From JADJQU01 sp035490315 (lineage in GTDB: Bacteria; Planctomycetota; UBA1135; GCA-002686595), in assembly GCA_035490315.1 (NCBI GenBank), contig DATHET010000008.1:1-51191 (forward strand): 51,191 nt of DNA, written 5' to 3'. Every line of letters starts with the position of its first letter. The first letter of the stretch is position 1. The position numbers and the translations under genes were made by a program. Below, piece after piece: positions 33,558 through 42,656 of this stretch. The notes under the pieces were generated by a model. The model made no database searches. It had not been told where the DNA came from and was given only the letters and a program-made list of their open reading frames with translations.

Positions 33558-34556
33558 TCAGGGCAGAGGCCCGCGCTCGCGCAGGAAGGCGAGGGTGCGC
33601 TCCACGCCTTCGACGATCGTCGTCTGAGGCGCCCAGCCCGAGGTCAGGGTGCGCAGGCGCTCGATCGAGACGCCGGCGTGGTCCATCTCCTCCTCGCGCG
33701 TGGGGACCGCGCCGAATCGCAAGCGCGACGGCGGGATGGCGAGCACGCGCGCGGCGAAGATCGAGAACTCGCGCACGCTGGCCATGGTTCCGGTCGCCAG
33801 GTTGACGATCTTCGGCTCGGGAGCCACGGTGGCGGCGACCAGAGCGAGCCTGACCAGGCCCTCGGCGGCGTCCTGCGCGTAGGTGAAATCGCGGCGCTGC
33901 AGGCCCTCGCTGAGCGCGAGCTCGCCCTCGCGCTTCGCGGCCTCGAGCAACGCGGGCAGCAGGCGGCCGGCGTGCTCGCCCGGACCGTAAACGGTGAACA
34001 GCCGCGCCACGATCGCGCGCATGCCGCGCTCCTGGGCGCGCTGGATCACGAGCTGGGTTCCGTGCAGCTTGGTCCTGCCGTAGAGCGTGGTCGGCGCGGC
34101 GCGGCCTTCCTCGTTCAGGTTGTCGCGCAGCCGGCCGTACTCCAGGGCCGAGCCGGTGTGGATGAAGGCCTGGTGGCCCCAGTTGAGGTCGCGCGCGCGC
34201 GACAGGGCCGCGGTCATCTCCTCGGGCAGGTCGGTATTGATGCGCTGGGCGAGCAGCGGATCGCGCTCGCTGCGATCGACGCCGTAGCCGGCGAGGTTGA
34301 ACACCAGCGCCGGCCGCACCAGCTCGATCAGGGCGGTCGCCACGCCGGCCTGCGACAGATCGGCCTCGCGCACGTCGCCGAGCACTTCCCAGGCATCGAA
34401 GACCTTGCGCGCCTGATCGAGGTCGCGCACCGGAAGGGTCAATCGCGCTCCGGCCGAGCACAGCTCGCGCGCGACCCAGCGGCCGATGAAGCCGCTCGCC
34501 CCGAACACGATGCAGCGCTGGCCCGCCAGCACGGCGAAATTCTCCGCCGGGCTCAT
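33558..34556 (-). CDS. NAD-dependent epimerase/dehydratase (sugar)
   Basis: 332 residues, extended SDR fold. It has CIVFGASGFIGRWVARE (NAD motif), a Ser in HTGSALEYGRL and the Tyr-Lys pair in TTLYGRTKLHGTQL. It acts on a nucleotide sugar as reductase, epimerase or dehydratase; the exact reaction is unclear. The ATG at 34556 overlaps the stop of the GT-C gene as ATGA. It is not contiguous with the CDP-sugar operon at 26-29 kb but may work on the same sugar. Confidence 0.83.
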   Translation of the reverse strand: MSPAENFAVLAGQRCIVFGASGFIGRWVARELCSAGARLTLPVRDLDQARKVFDAWEVLGDVREADLSQAGVATALIELVRPALVFNLAGYGVDRSERDPLLAQRINTDLPEEMTAALSRARDLNWGHQAFIHTGSALEYGRLRDNLNEEGRAAPTTLYGRTKLHGTQLVIQRAQERGMRAIVARLFTVYGPGEHAGRLLPALLEAAKREGELALSEGLQRRDFTYAQDAAEGLVRLALVAATVAPEPKIVNLATGTMASVREFSIFAARVLAIPPSRLRFGAVPTREEEMDHAGVSIERLRTLTSGWAPQTTIVEGVERTLAFLRERGPLP

Positions 34557-36595
34557 CGGTCCTTCACGGCTTCGACGTCGTCGGCGAGCAGCGGGCCGGC
34601 GACCAGCTCGAAGCCGCGCCCGGTGCGCGAAGGACCGTCGACGATCCACACCGCGCGATCGGCGTAATGCGCGAGGAGCGCGCGGCGCGCTTCCAGGTCC
34701 CGATCCCAGGCGTACACCGGCGCATCCGCTTCCCAGTCGAGCGGATTGAAGACCGCGGCCGAGGCGTAGTCGGGATGGCGCTCTCCGCGCACCAGGACCA
34801 GGCTGCGGTTGAAGTGATTTCGCTCCTCGAGCTCGCGGAGTCCGGGCTGCATGCCGCGGTAATGGTAGTACTTGTCGACTGCGCGCCAAGGAACGAAAGA
34901 GACCAGGGAGCTCGCGCAGGCGAGGGCGAGCACGACGAAGGCGCGCGGTCCGGCGGTGCCCAGTCGCGGCACCAGCGCATCGAGAGCGCTGCAGACGAGC
35001 AGGAGCGCCGGCAGGCTCGCGAGGTACCAGTAGCGCGCGCCGAAATCAGGCCCGCCCGAAAACCAGTAGAGACCGCTGGCGCCGACGATCGCGAGCAGCG
35101 TGAAGCCGCAGATCCGCACGCGCCGCTCGCGCGAGCTCCACATGAAGGCCAGGGCGATCCACAAGACGGCTCCGATGCTCCAGCCGGTGAGCTCGGCGTC
35201 GAGCGCGAAGGTGTTGAATTGCGAATTGACCAGGGCCTGGAATGGCGAGTGACCAGGAAAGGGATCGAGGCCGCCCCAGTTCAGTCCCTTGTCCCGTCCG
35301 AAGCCCATGTCGTTCTTTCCCGGTCCGTAGACCCGGTCGGCATAGTCCATGATCGGAAAGAGCGTGGCGCTGCCGGTCAGCTCGCGGTTGTACAGCAGCA
35401 CCAGGGCGCCGACCGCGGCCGTGGAGATGATCAGCGTCGCAATCGCGCTCCAGCGCAGCCGCGTCCCGCCGATGCCGATCGACCACAATCCGAGCAGCAG
35501 GGCGACCACCAGCCCGTCGAGCGGTCGGATCAAGCTGACGATGCCGATCGCGACGCCGGCGAGCGCGGTCCACACGTGGGGCTTCGTGCGGCGCGCTCGC
35601 GCGACACCGAGGGCCGCGACCAGCGCGCAGAAATTGGTCCAGGTGTGGGTCAGGAAGCTCATGCCCAGGAAAAGGAACCAGGGCGAGATCGCGAGCAGCA
35701 GCACGCAAAGCCTCGCGGTCCGCCGGCTGGCGATCTCGCGCACCAGGGCGTAGGCGACGAGCAGAGTCAGCCCGCTCAAGAAAGGGTTGACCAGCCATTC
35801 CGCACCGAAGTACGCGCCAATGGCGAGTGCCATCGGCCAGCCGGGCGGCACCGGAGAGAACCAACGCGAGCCCAGAGTCGACATCAGGTCGACGTCGAAA
35901 GCCGCGGCGATCGGCGGCGCGGCGAGGGCGAGCTTTCCTGCCGCGAAGTATCGCGCGTGGATCAGGTAGGGCACTTCGTCGGGCACGTGCGGGTGCCGCT
36001 GGTAGACGAAGGTGGCGAGGAAGGCCGTCGCGAGGGTCGCGTAGAGCGCGGCGCGCCAGGCGAAGCGATCGGGGCCGCCGGGCTGTGGTGTGTCGCTCTC
36101 AGCACCCAGGAATCGATCCAGGAATGCTTCGAAGCGCTGCAAGGCCGCCCGAGGCAGTGCTTCCGCCGCGAGGATCCAGGTGCACAGGGCGACCAGCGCG
36201 ATCGCGGAAGAAAACACGAGCTCCGCGGCGTAAGCCTCGGGCGGTCGCGCGATCTTGGCGCGCGAGAGCGCGAGCACCGAGGCGAGCAGGAGCAACTGCC
36301 AGGGCTTGAGATGGCTCAGGATCCAAGTTCCCCAACGCGAAGCGCGCCGCGCCGGCCCGAGGAAGACTGCGCCTGCGACGAGGATCACCTGCAGGCCGAC
36401 GATCGCTGCGCAGATCCACCAGCCCGTGCTCGGCCGCTCCGGAATGCGCACATGCTGGTACGTGACGAAGGGCCCCGCCGTCGTGAGCCCGAGCAAGGCC
36501 GCCTGCCCCGCGACGCCGAGCGCCGCCCAGGCGAGGAATCGCGCCCAGCTCCCATAGGTTCGCCCTTCCGTGTCCCCGATCACGGGCGCCATCAT
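34553..36595 (-). CDS. GT-C fold membrane glycosyltransferase (ArnT-like)
   Basis: 680 residues with about 13 membrane segments and a C-terminal soluble part. The first large periplasmic loop has the acidic catalytic-type site HPHVPDEVPYLIHARYF; FLGMSFLTHTWTNF and a later DFGARYWYLASLP motif fit the family. It should move a sugar from a polyprenyl-phosphate donor on the outer face. Start ATG at 36595 is one of a tandem ATGATG pair. It is divergent from the membrane protein at 36736 (140-base gap with no other feature seen) and overlaps the epimerase start. Confidence 0.8.
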   Translation of the reverse strand: MMAPVIGDTEGRTYGSWARFLAWAALGVAGQAALLGLTTAGPFVTYQHVRIPERPSTGWWICAAIVGLQVILVAGAVFLGPARRASRWGTWILSHLKPWQLLLLASVLALSRAKIARPPEAYAAELVFSSAIALVALCTWILAAEALPRAALQRFEAFLDRFLGAESDTPQPGGPDRFAWRAALYATLATAFLATFVYQRHPHVPDEVPYLIHARYFAAGKLALAAPPIAAAFDVDLMSTLGSRWFSPVPPGWPMALAIGAYFGAEWLVNPFLSGLTLLVAYALVREIASRRTARLCVLLLAISPWFLFLGMSFLTHTWTNFCALVAALGVARARRTKPHVWTALAGVAIGIVSLIRPLDGLVVALLLGLWSIGIGGTRLRWSAIATLIISTAAVGALVLLYNRELTGSATLFPIMDYADRVYGPGKNDMGFGRDKGLNWGGLDPFPGHSPFQALVNSQFNTFALDAELTGWSIGAVLWIALAFMWSSRERRVRICGFTLLAIVGASGLYWFSGGPDFGARYWYLASLPALLLVCSALDALVPRLGTAGPRAFVVLALACASSLVSFVPWRAVDKYYHYRGMQPGLRELEERNHFNRSLVLVRGERHPDYASAAVFNPLDWEADAPVYAWDRDLEARRALLAHYADRAVWIVDGPSRTGRGFELVAGPLLADDVEAVKDR

Positions 36596-36735
36596 GCGAT
36601 CCGAGCACTCCGTCTCCAGCGCCTTTTCTCGTGGATCGCCGCACGGAATCGCTCGAGCCGCCGATCCCGTGCTCCGCCCAGGCCTCGATGGATCGCTCCG
36701 CGGTGATCCGCCGATAGAGTAGGCACGGCTCCCCG

Positions 36736-38352
36736 ATGCCCATCCTCGCTTCCGTTCGACTGCGGCTGTTCCTCGTCTCGTGGATCCTGTTCAGCCTGTT
36801 CTTCGCGACGAACATCGTCCGCGAGCACTATCCGGCCTTCACGCTGATCGAGCACGGCGACTTCCGCTGCGACGAATATCTGGGCTGGCACGCGGACATC
36901 TTCCAGCACACCGACGGCCACTCCTACGTCGGCAACAACGTGATGGGATCGGTGATCGCGGCGGTTCCGCTCCTCGTCTTCGATCCCGTGCTCGATCGGA
37001 TCGAGGCCTACTCGCAGCGCAAGCTCGCGGAATCGAGCACGCCGATCGACACGACCTACGCGACGAAGTACCCCAACCGCGCGAACATGTACAAGGCGGC
37101 TCGCCTCGCGGGAAAGGACCTGCGCCTGGGAGCTTCGGCGGTCGTGACCAGCGTGTTCCTGATGGCTCCGCTGTCGGCCTTGTTCACGCTGCTCGTGTAC
37201 TCGTTCCTGCTGCGTCGCAGCGTGCCGCGTTCGCGCGCCGTGTGGCTCGCGCTGCTCTTCGCCTTCGGCACGCCGATCTGGTATCGCACGGCGCACTTGA
37301 ACCACAACATGTTCCTGATGGAAGCGCTGTTCGGCGCTTTCCTGATCCTCTTCGGCGCGCCGGACCGCGCGTACGAGCCCAGCTTGCGCCGGCGTCTTTG
37401 GGCCGGATTCCTGCTCGGGCTCGCCGTGTCGCTCGACTACGCGGGCGCGATCCCGGCCGTGATCCTCGGCCTGTATTTCCTGTGGAATCGAGCCGCGGTC
37501 GCGGGCCTTCGCCGCGCGCTCACGGAGTCCCTGCCCGCGCTGCTCGCCGCCCTGCCACCGATCGCCTTTCTCCTGTGGAGCCAGAAGATCATGTACGGCG
37601 GCTGGTTCACGCCGGGGCAGTTCGTGATGCGGCCGGTGAACTACACCGAGGTCGGCATGAAGGGCATCTCCTGGCCCTCGCCCGAAGTCTTCCTGAAGAA
37701 TCTGATCGCACCGGGCTGGGGCTTGTACACCTTTGGACCGCTCTTGCTCATCGCGCTCTGGCCGGCGCCGCGCAAGGAGGACGCGGGCTGGGTGCTGCCG
37801 CGGCGCGAGCGACGCTGGGTGCTCGCCTTGATCGTCGCCTTCCTGCTCTTCAACGCGGCGAACATCTACTCGTTGATGCAATTCAATTCGGGCTTCCGCT
37901 ACCTCCTGCCGATCGTGCCCTTCGCGTTCCTGCAGGCCTCTGGCCATCTGGCGCGCATGGGGCGGACCGCGCTCGCGATCGTCAGCGTCCTGGTGATCGG
38001 CCACGGCCTGGTCCTGTGCATGACGCGCGAAGTCAACGACACCGAGAAGATCCTGCGCGACCGCGCCGTGGCCGAGCATGTGTCCGAGACCGAGCTGCCG
38101 GGTTACTGGCGCGCGATGCTGACCGAGACGCCGGTTCCCTTGTCGTACCGGCGCGTGTTCCACGCCGCGGCTCCAGAGGACGCGCAGGGCGTGCAGCTGC
38201 CCTGGCTGACCGTGCTGGCGCAGACGAGGCCCGACGACGCGCGACTGCGAAATCCTTTCCTGCCCGCGGGCTTGATCATGGCCGCCGTGGCGGCCTGCCT
38301 CGTGCTGTGGCTCGCCGGACAGCGTTTGGAACGCGCGCAAATCCGCCGATAG
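36736..38352 (+). CDS. Multi-pass membrane protein, probable GT-C glycosyltransferase
   Basis: 538 residues, about 10-12 helices. An early periplasmic loop contains CDEYLGWHADIFQ and GHSYVGNNVMGSVIA, and a later TAHLNHNMFLMEALFG and FNSGFRYLLPIVPF. The acidic-pair loop followed by a helix bundle resembles glycosyltransferase families with GT-C fold, but the match is weaker than for the genes at 8981 and 34553. It is followed 23 bases later by a soluble GT2, a common pairing (donor-loading enzyme plus membrane transferase). Confidence 0.65.
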   Translation: MPILASVRLRLFLVSWILFSLFFATNIVREHYPAFTLIEHGDFRCDEYLGWHADIFQHTDGHSYVGNNVMGSVIAAVPLLVFDPVLDRIEAYSQRKLAESSTPIDTTYATKYPNRANMYKAARLAGKDLRLGASAVVTSVFLMAPLSALFTLLVYSFLLRRSVPRSRAVWLALLFAFGTPIWYRTAHLNHNMFLMEALFGAFLILFGAPDRAYEPSLRRRLWAGFLLGLAVSLDYAGAIPAVILGLYFLWNRAAVAGLRRALTESLPALLAALPPIAFLLWSQKIMYGGWFTPGQFVMRPVNYTEVGMKGISWPSPEVFLKNLIAPGWGLYTFGPLLLIALWPAPRKEDAGWVLPRRERRWVLALIVAFLLFNAANIYSLMQFNSGFRYLLPIVPFAFLQASGHLARMGRTALAIVSVLVIGHGLVLCMTREVNDTEKILRDRAVAEHVSETELPGYWRAMLTETPVPLSYRRVFHAAAPEDAQGVQLPWLTVLAQTRPDDARLRNPFLPAGLIMAAVAACLVLWLAGQRLERAQIRR

Positions 38353-38375
38353 ACTGCTGCGCCGTTCGCGCCTCG

Positions 38376-39140
38376 ATGCACCAGCCGCTCCCCAAGGTCG
38401 ATCTCGTGATTCCGGTGCTCAACGAAGCAGCGGCACTGGAAAAAAGCGTGCACACCGTGCGCGAATTCCTGGGCCGCACCTTCCCCTACCCCTGGCAGGT
38501 GACGGTGGCCGACAACGGCTCGACCGACGGCACGTTCCAGATCGCCGAGCGGCTGTCGAAGGAGTTCGCCGACGTCTCCTGCTTCCGCCTCGAGCAACGC
38601 GGCCGCGGCCGCGCCTTGCGCCACGCCTGGACGCGCTCGGACGCCGACATCGTCGCCTACACCGACGTCGACCTGTCCACTGAGCTCGAAGCCCTCGAGA
38701 AACTCTGCCGCGCGATCCACGAGCAGGGCTTCGACCTGGGCACGGGCTCGCGATTGTCGCCGCGGAGTCAGGTCACGCGCGGAGCCAAGCGCGAGTTCAT
38801 CTCGCGCAGCTACAACATCTTCGTGAAGTGCGTGCTCTTCACGCATTTCTCGGACGCGCAGTGCGGCTTCAAGGCCGTGTCGCGCCGCGTCGTGCGCGAC
38901 ATCCTGCCGCAGGTGAAGGACGAGGCCTGGTTCTTCGACACCGAGCTCTTGACCCTGGCCGAAAAGCAGGGCTACCGCATCTTCGACCAGCCCGTGAAAT
39001 GGATCGACGACGACGACAGCCGGGTCAAGATCGTCAGCACGGCCTGGGAAGACATCAAGGGCGTGATGCGCGTGCGCGGGTACTTGTGGAGCGCGGCGCA
39101 CCGCACGCAGTTGCAGAAGCAGCGCGCGGCAATCAGCTGA
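38376..39140 (+). CDS. Family 2 glycosyltransferase, polyprenyl-phosphate-sugar-synthase-like
   Basis: 254 residues. It starts KVDLVIPVLNEAAALEKSV, with VADNGSTDGTFQIAE and the DxD-type site VAYTDVDLSTELEAL. The arrangement matches dolichyl/undecaprenyl-phosphate sugar synthases. DAQCGFKAVSR and DEAWFFDTELLTLAE are further family-typical pieces. ATG at 38376. Its stop (39138-39140) abuts the stop of the convergent kinase gene (39141) with no spacer, so transcripts of the two must overlap or terminate inside a gene. Confidence 0.85.
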   Translation: MHQPLPKVDLVIPVLNEAAALEKSVHTVREFLGRTFPYPWQVTVADNGSTDGTFQIAERLSKEFADVSCFRLEQRGRGRALRHAWTRSDADIVAYTDVDLSTELEALEKLCRAIHEQGFDLGTGSRLSPRSQVTRGAKREFISRSYNIFVKCVLFTHFSDAQCGFKAVSRRVVRDILPQVKDEAWFFDTELLTLAEKQGYRIFDQPVKWIDDDDSRVKIVSTAWEDIKGVMRVRGYLWSAAHRTQLQKQRAAIS

Positions 39141-42100
39141 TCACTGACCGGATCCGAGCTTCTCGATGAGTTCGGCGACACGCTGAGAGAGCTTTTCGTC
39201 GGCTGCCGAGACCGGCTTGGGAATCAGATCAGCAGCAGCGCGCGCGGATTCGAGCGCCGCCGTCGGCTCGCCTTTGGCGACGAGGGCCTTGGCCAGCCAG
39301 TAGTGGGCCGCCGGCTGGGTCGGCGCGCGCTCCACGGCCAATCGGCACAGCTCTAAGGCCAGCGGCGCATCGTTTGCCTCGCCTTCTCCCGCGAGGAACT
39401 CCTTGGCCAGAGCGATGGTCTCGATCGGATTCGCATCCGGCTCGCGCGCCCAGGCGACTCGCGTGTCTCGTGCGAGGCGCTGCTGGCGCTGATCTTCCGT
39501 CTCGTTGCCGCGGGCGCGCGCGCACTCGGCGGCCATGTCGAAGCCCGTGATCAGGTAGCGGCGCGTGAGCTCGCGCCTAGGCTCAATCGCGAGCACTCGC
39601 TGGGCCCACTCGATGCCTTGCGCAATCAGCGGCTCCGCCTGGGTTGCATGGCTCTCGTTGATCTGCACCTCGGCGGCGCTGAGCATCGTGAACACCCCGC
39701 GGTCCAGCATCACGACGTCCTGGAATTGCGGCCCCATGCTCGCGAGCGCGTGCTCGCAGGCAAGGGCGTGTTCCTTCAATGCGGCTTCGACGTCGCCGCT
39801 CGCGTGCAGCACGTTCGCGAGCAGCGTGCGCTCGAAGGATTCCTCCGTCCTGGCGAGGATGTGATCGGGAGCCAGGGCCAACCAGCGCTGGTAAGCCGGC
39901 AAGCAGAGCCGGTGCAGCTCGAGCGCGCGCGCCGTCTCGCCCGCTTCCTTTTCGAGGTCCGCCCAGTCGCGCAGGACCTGCGCGTCCAGCGACACCACGA
40001 ACAGATCGCTCGCGTCCTCGGCGAGCATCGCCTTCGCCTGCTCGTCGGCCGCGGAAAAATTCGCGCGCGCGTCGTCGAGAGCACCTCGCGCGGTCTCGAC
40101 CTCGGCCAGGCGGTACAGCGACGACAACCGCCGGTGCGACAGCTCGCGGCTTCGCAAGGACGGCGGAACGGAATCGAGCTCGCTCAGCGCCGCGCGCGCC
40201 GATTTTTCCGCCGCTTCGTCGTCGCCGAGAGCCGTGAGCGCCTCGCTCAGGAAGGAATGCGTGCGCGCGATGTCGAGCGCGCACTGCAATTCGCTCGGAT
40301 CGCCCTTGCGCAGCTCTTCGTATTCGCCGAGGGCGCGCTCGAGCAGCGCAATGGCCTCCTGCGCCTGCGCCGTGCGGATCCTCGCCACGCCCAGGCCGCT
40401 CAAGCAATCGGCGAAGTGGCGGCGATTGACCGGCGGAATCGGCTCGAGCGCTAGCAATCGCTCTCCCGCCTGGATGCCCGATTCGAGCAGACTCGCGGCC
40501 CGCGGCACGTCCCCCGCCTGCTGGAGATTGTCCGCGAGCAGGAGATACGCGCGCGGCATCGGCCGCAGCACGAGCACCTGGTCCGGCAGCTCGCGATCCA
40601 TGGCTTCGAGCAGCGTCACCGCGCCGCTGTACAGCTCGCGCGCTTCCACGGCACCGCCGAGCCTGGCAACGGTCGCAGCGAGCTCGAGGTCGACCCAGGA
40701 CACGGCCACGCGATCCTCGAGGCTCGCGCCGGGATCCGCAGCGACTGCGCGCGCGTCCTTGGCGCCGCGCTCGAGCACCGCACGCCCGCGCCCTGGTCTT
40801 GCGGCGCCCGTCAGATAGTTGCCGAAGATCTTCTGCACCTGCACCAGGAGCCGGCGGTCGGCGAGCGAGGTGTCCGGAGCGCGCGCGTTGCTGTCGAACC
40901 AGGTCCATGCGCGCTCGAGGTGCTCCCCCGCCGTGGTCACCTGCCCGAGCGTGCCTCCTGCCGTCTTGTTCAGCATCGTGCCCAGCGCGTAGTCGGCGAA
41001 GGCCAGATCGTGAGCGAGGGTCGGATCGCTCGTATCGGCCTTGGCCAGCGAATCGAACAGGCGCTGCATCTGCGTCACGATGTGCTCGCGCGCCTCGGTC
41101 GAGCCCGGCAGCCGCTTGATCTTCTCGTTGACGTCGAAGACGAAGCCCGTGGCCAGCTCGCGCAGCTCCTTCGCGCGCTCGCGCGCCACGTCGCGCTGCA
41201 CGCGGATCTCGGCGCCGAGCACGGTCTGCTGACGGCCGTAGATCAAGGCGCCGCACAGACCGAGCACGCCCGTGGCCAGGAGCGAGGCGCTGAGCCGCGG
41301 ATGCCGCTGAGCCCAGCGCAATCCGCGCAACATCGGGCCGGCGCGGCGCGCGTCGATCGGCCGGTGCGCGAGCAGGTTGGAGAGATCGCGCGCGAAATCC
41401 CCGGCCGTCGCGTAGCGGCGCTCGCGCGCCGTCTCCATCGCCGTGGTGCACACGGTCTCCACGTCCCAGGGAATCGTCGGCACGCGTTTGCGCGGCCGCT
41501 CGTAGTCGCCCGCCATGATCGCCTGCCAGAGCGCGTCCAGCGGCTTGACGTGGAACAGGGGACGCAGCGTCAACATCTCGGCGAAAGTGACGCCGAGGGA
41601 GTAGATGTCGGTGCGAGCGTCGACTTCCATTCCGCGCGTCTGCTCGGGCGACATGTAAGCCGCCGAGCCGCCCGCCGAGCCGGAGCGCGTGATGCGCTCG
41701 GAGCCCTCCTTCGACGCCAGACCGAAATCGATCAACATCGCGCGGCCGGTGCGCGTAAGCACGATGTTCGACGGCTTGATGTCGCGGTGCACGACGCCGC
41801 GGCTGTGAGCGTGCTCCAGGGCTTCGGCGACTTCTCGCACGATGTGGATCGAGACCTCGGTCCAGCTCGCGGTCGGCGTGAGGCCCATCGAACGCGAGCT
41901 CTCGCCATCTTTCGTCTTGCGGCCCGCGCAGGCCTCGATCGATTCGATCAGATCCGCGCCGGTCAACTTGGCGGGAGAGCGGCCGGAGAGGCGCGCGATC
42001 ACTTGCGCCAGGGTGCAGCCCTCGATCAGCTCCATGGCGAAGAAGGGCACGCTCTGCTCTTCGCCGACGGTGTAGATCGGCACGATGCCGGGGTGAGAGA

Positions 42101-42509
42101 GCCGCGCCACCGATTCGATCTCGCGTCGGAATCGCGCGCGGCTGCCGCTGAACCACAGCTGCTCGGGTCGGATCAGTTTCAGCGCCACGCGCCGGCCGAG
42201 GGACACCTGCTCCGCCTCGTAGACCAGGCCCATTCCTCCGCCGCCGAGCTCCGTGATCAGCCGGAAGTCGCCCATGCGCTCGGCCCGCGCTCCCGCCCGC
42301 GCCGCGGTGGAGTCGATCAACCCGAGACGTCCGAGCTCGCCGATCCGCTCGCCGAGGGCACTCGCGTGCTCGGGATGCCGCGTCAGGAAAGCCTCGAGCG
42401 CGGCGGAACCGCCGTCCTCGAGCTCGCCGAGAGCCTCGACCATCAAGTCTTCGAAGCGAGTCGCCCGTGCGGCCTCGTCCAGAGGCGAATGTGGCTCATC
42501 CAGGACCAT
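39141..42509 (-). CDS. Membrane Ser/Thr protein kinase with TPR-like periplasmic region
   Basis: 1122 residues. The Hanks kinase domain spans about 81-380: Gly-loop ELGGGGMGLVYEAE, Lys-111 in VALKLIR, HRDIKPSN (Asp-243), DFGLAS (261-266) and SAAYMSPEQ in place of APE. One membrane segment at about 406-425 (RLSASLLATGVLGLCGALIYG) is followed by about 700 residues of helical TPR-like repeats, ending with LAKALVAKGEPTAALESARA. The repeats would face outside the cytoplasm and could act as ligand or partner sensor. ATG at 42509, about 40 bases downstream of palindrome C. Such kinases are abundant in planctomycetes. Confidence 0.9.
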   Translation of the reverse strand: MVLDEPHSPLDEAARATRFEDLMVEALGELEDGGSAALEAFLTRHPEHASALGERIGELGRLGLIDSTAARAGARAERMGDFRLITELGGGGMGLVYEAEQVSLGRRVALKLIRPEQLWFSGSRARFRREIESVARLSHPGIVPIYTVGEEQSVPFFAMELIEGCTLAQVIARLSGRSPAKLTGADLIESIEACAGRKTKDGESSRSMGLTPTASWTEVSIHIVREVAEALEHAHSRGVVHRDIKPSNIVLTRTGRAMLIDFGLASKEGSERITRSGSAGGSAAYMSPEQTRGMEVDARTDIYSLGVTFAEMLTLRPLFHVKPLDALWQAIMAGDYERPRKRVPTIPWDVETVCTTAMETARERRYATAGDFARDLSNLLAHRPIDARRAGPMLRGLRWAQRHPRLSASLLATGVLGLCGALIYGRQQTVLGAEIRVQRDVARERAKELRELATGFVFDVNEKIKRLPGSTEAREHIVTQMQRLFDSLAKADTSDPTLAHDLAFADYALGTMLNKTAGGTLGQVTTAGEHLERAWTWFDSNARAPDTSLADRRLLVQVQKIFGNYLTGAARPGRGRAVLERGAKDARAVAADPGASLEDRVAVSWVDLELAATVARLGGAVEARELYSGAVTLLEAMDRELPDQVLVLRPMPRAYLLLADNLQQAGDVPRAASLLESGIQAGERLLALEPIPPVNRRHFADCLSGLGVARIRTAQAQEAIALLERALGEYEELRKGDPSELQCALDIARTHSFLSEALTALGDDEAAEKSARAALSELDSVPPSLRSRELSHRRLSSLYRLAEVETARGALDDARANFSAADEQAKAMLAEDASDLFVVSLDAQVLRDWADLEKEAGETARALELHRLCLPAYQRWLALAPDHILARTEESFERTLLANVLHASGDVEAALKEHALACEHALASMGPQFQDVVMLDRGVFTMLSAAEVQINESHATQAEPLIAQGIEWAQRVLAIEPRRELTRRYLITGFDMAAECARARGNETEDQRQQRLARDTRVAWAREPDANPIETIALAKEFLAGEGEANDAPLALELCRLAVERAPTQPAAHYWLAKALVAKGEPTAALESARAAADLIPKPVSAADEKLSQRVAELIEKLGSGQ

Positions 42510-42548
42510 TCAACGCGTAGTCTCGCACGCTCACGCGGCCGCGTCAGC

Positions 42549-42651
42549 ACGGAGTCAGGTGAATTCGTCCGGAGTCGTGCGGGGCATCCGCGCGCCGCTC
42601 GGCGGCGCGCGGATGCCCCGCACGATTCCGGACGAATTCACCTGACTCCGT
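42549..42651. repeat. Long palindrome C (50-bp stem, 3-nt loop)
   Basis: Arms 42549-42598 and 42602-42651, loop TCG, one G-T pair (42574/42626). Outer arm starts ACGGAGTCAGGTGAATTCGT and continues CCGGAGTCGTG. It lies six bases past the stop of the VCBS gene and before the kinase start, both leftward, so it can act as a terminator between them. Confidence 0.96.
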
Positions 42652-42656
42652 ACACG

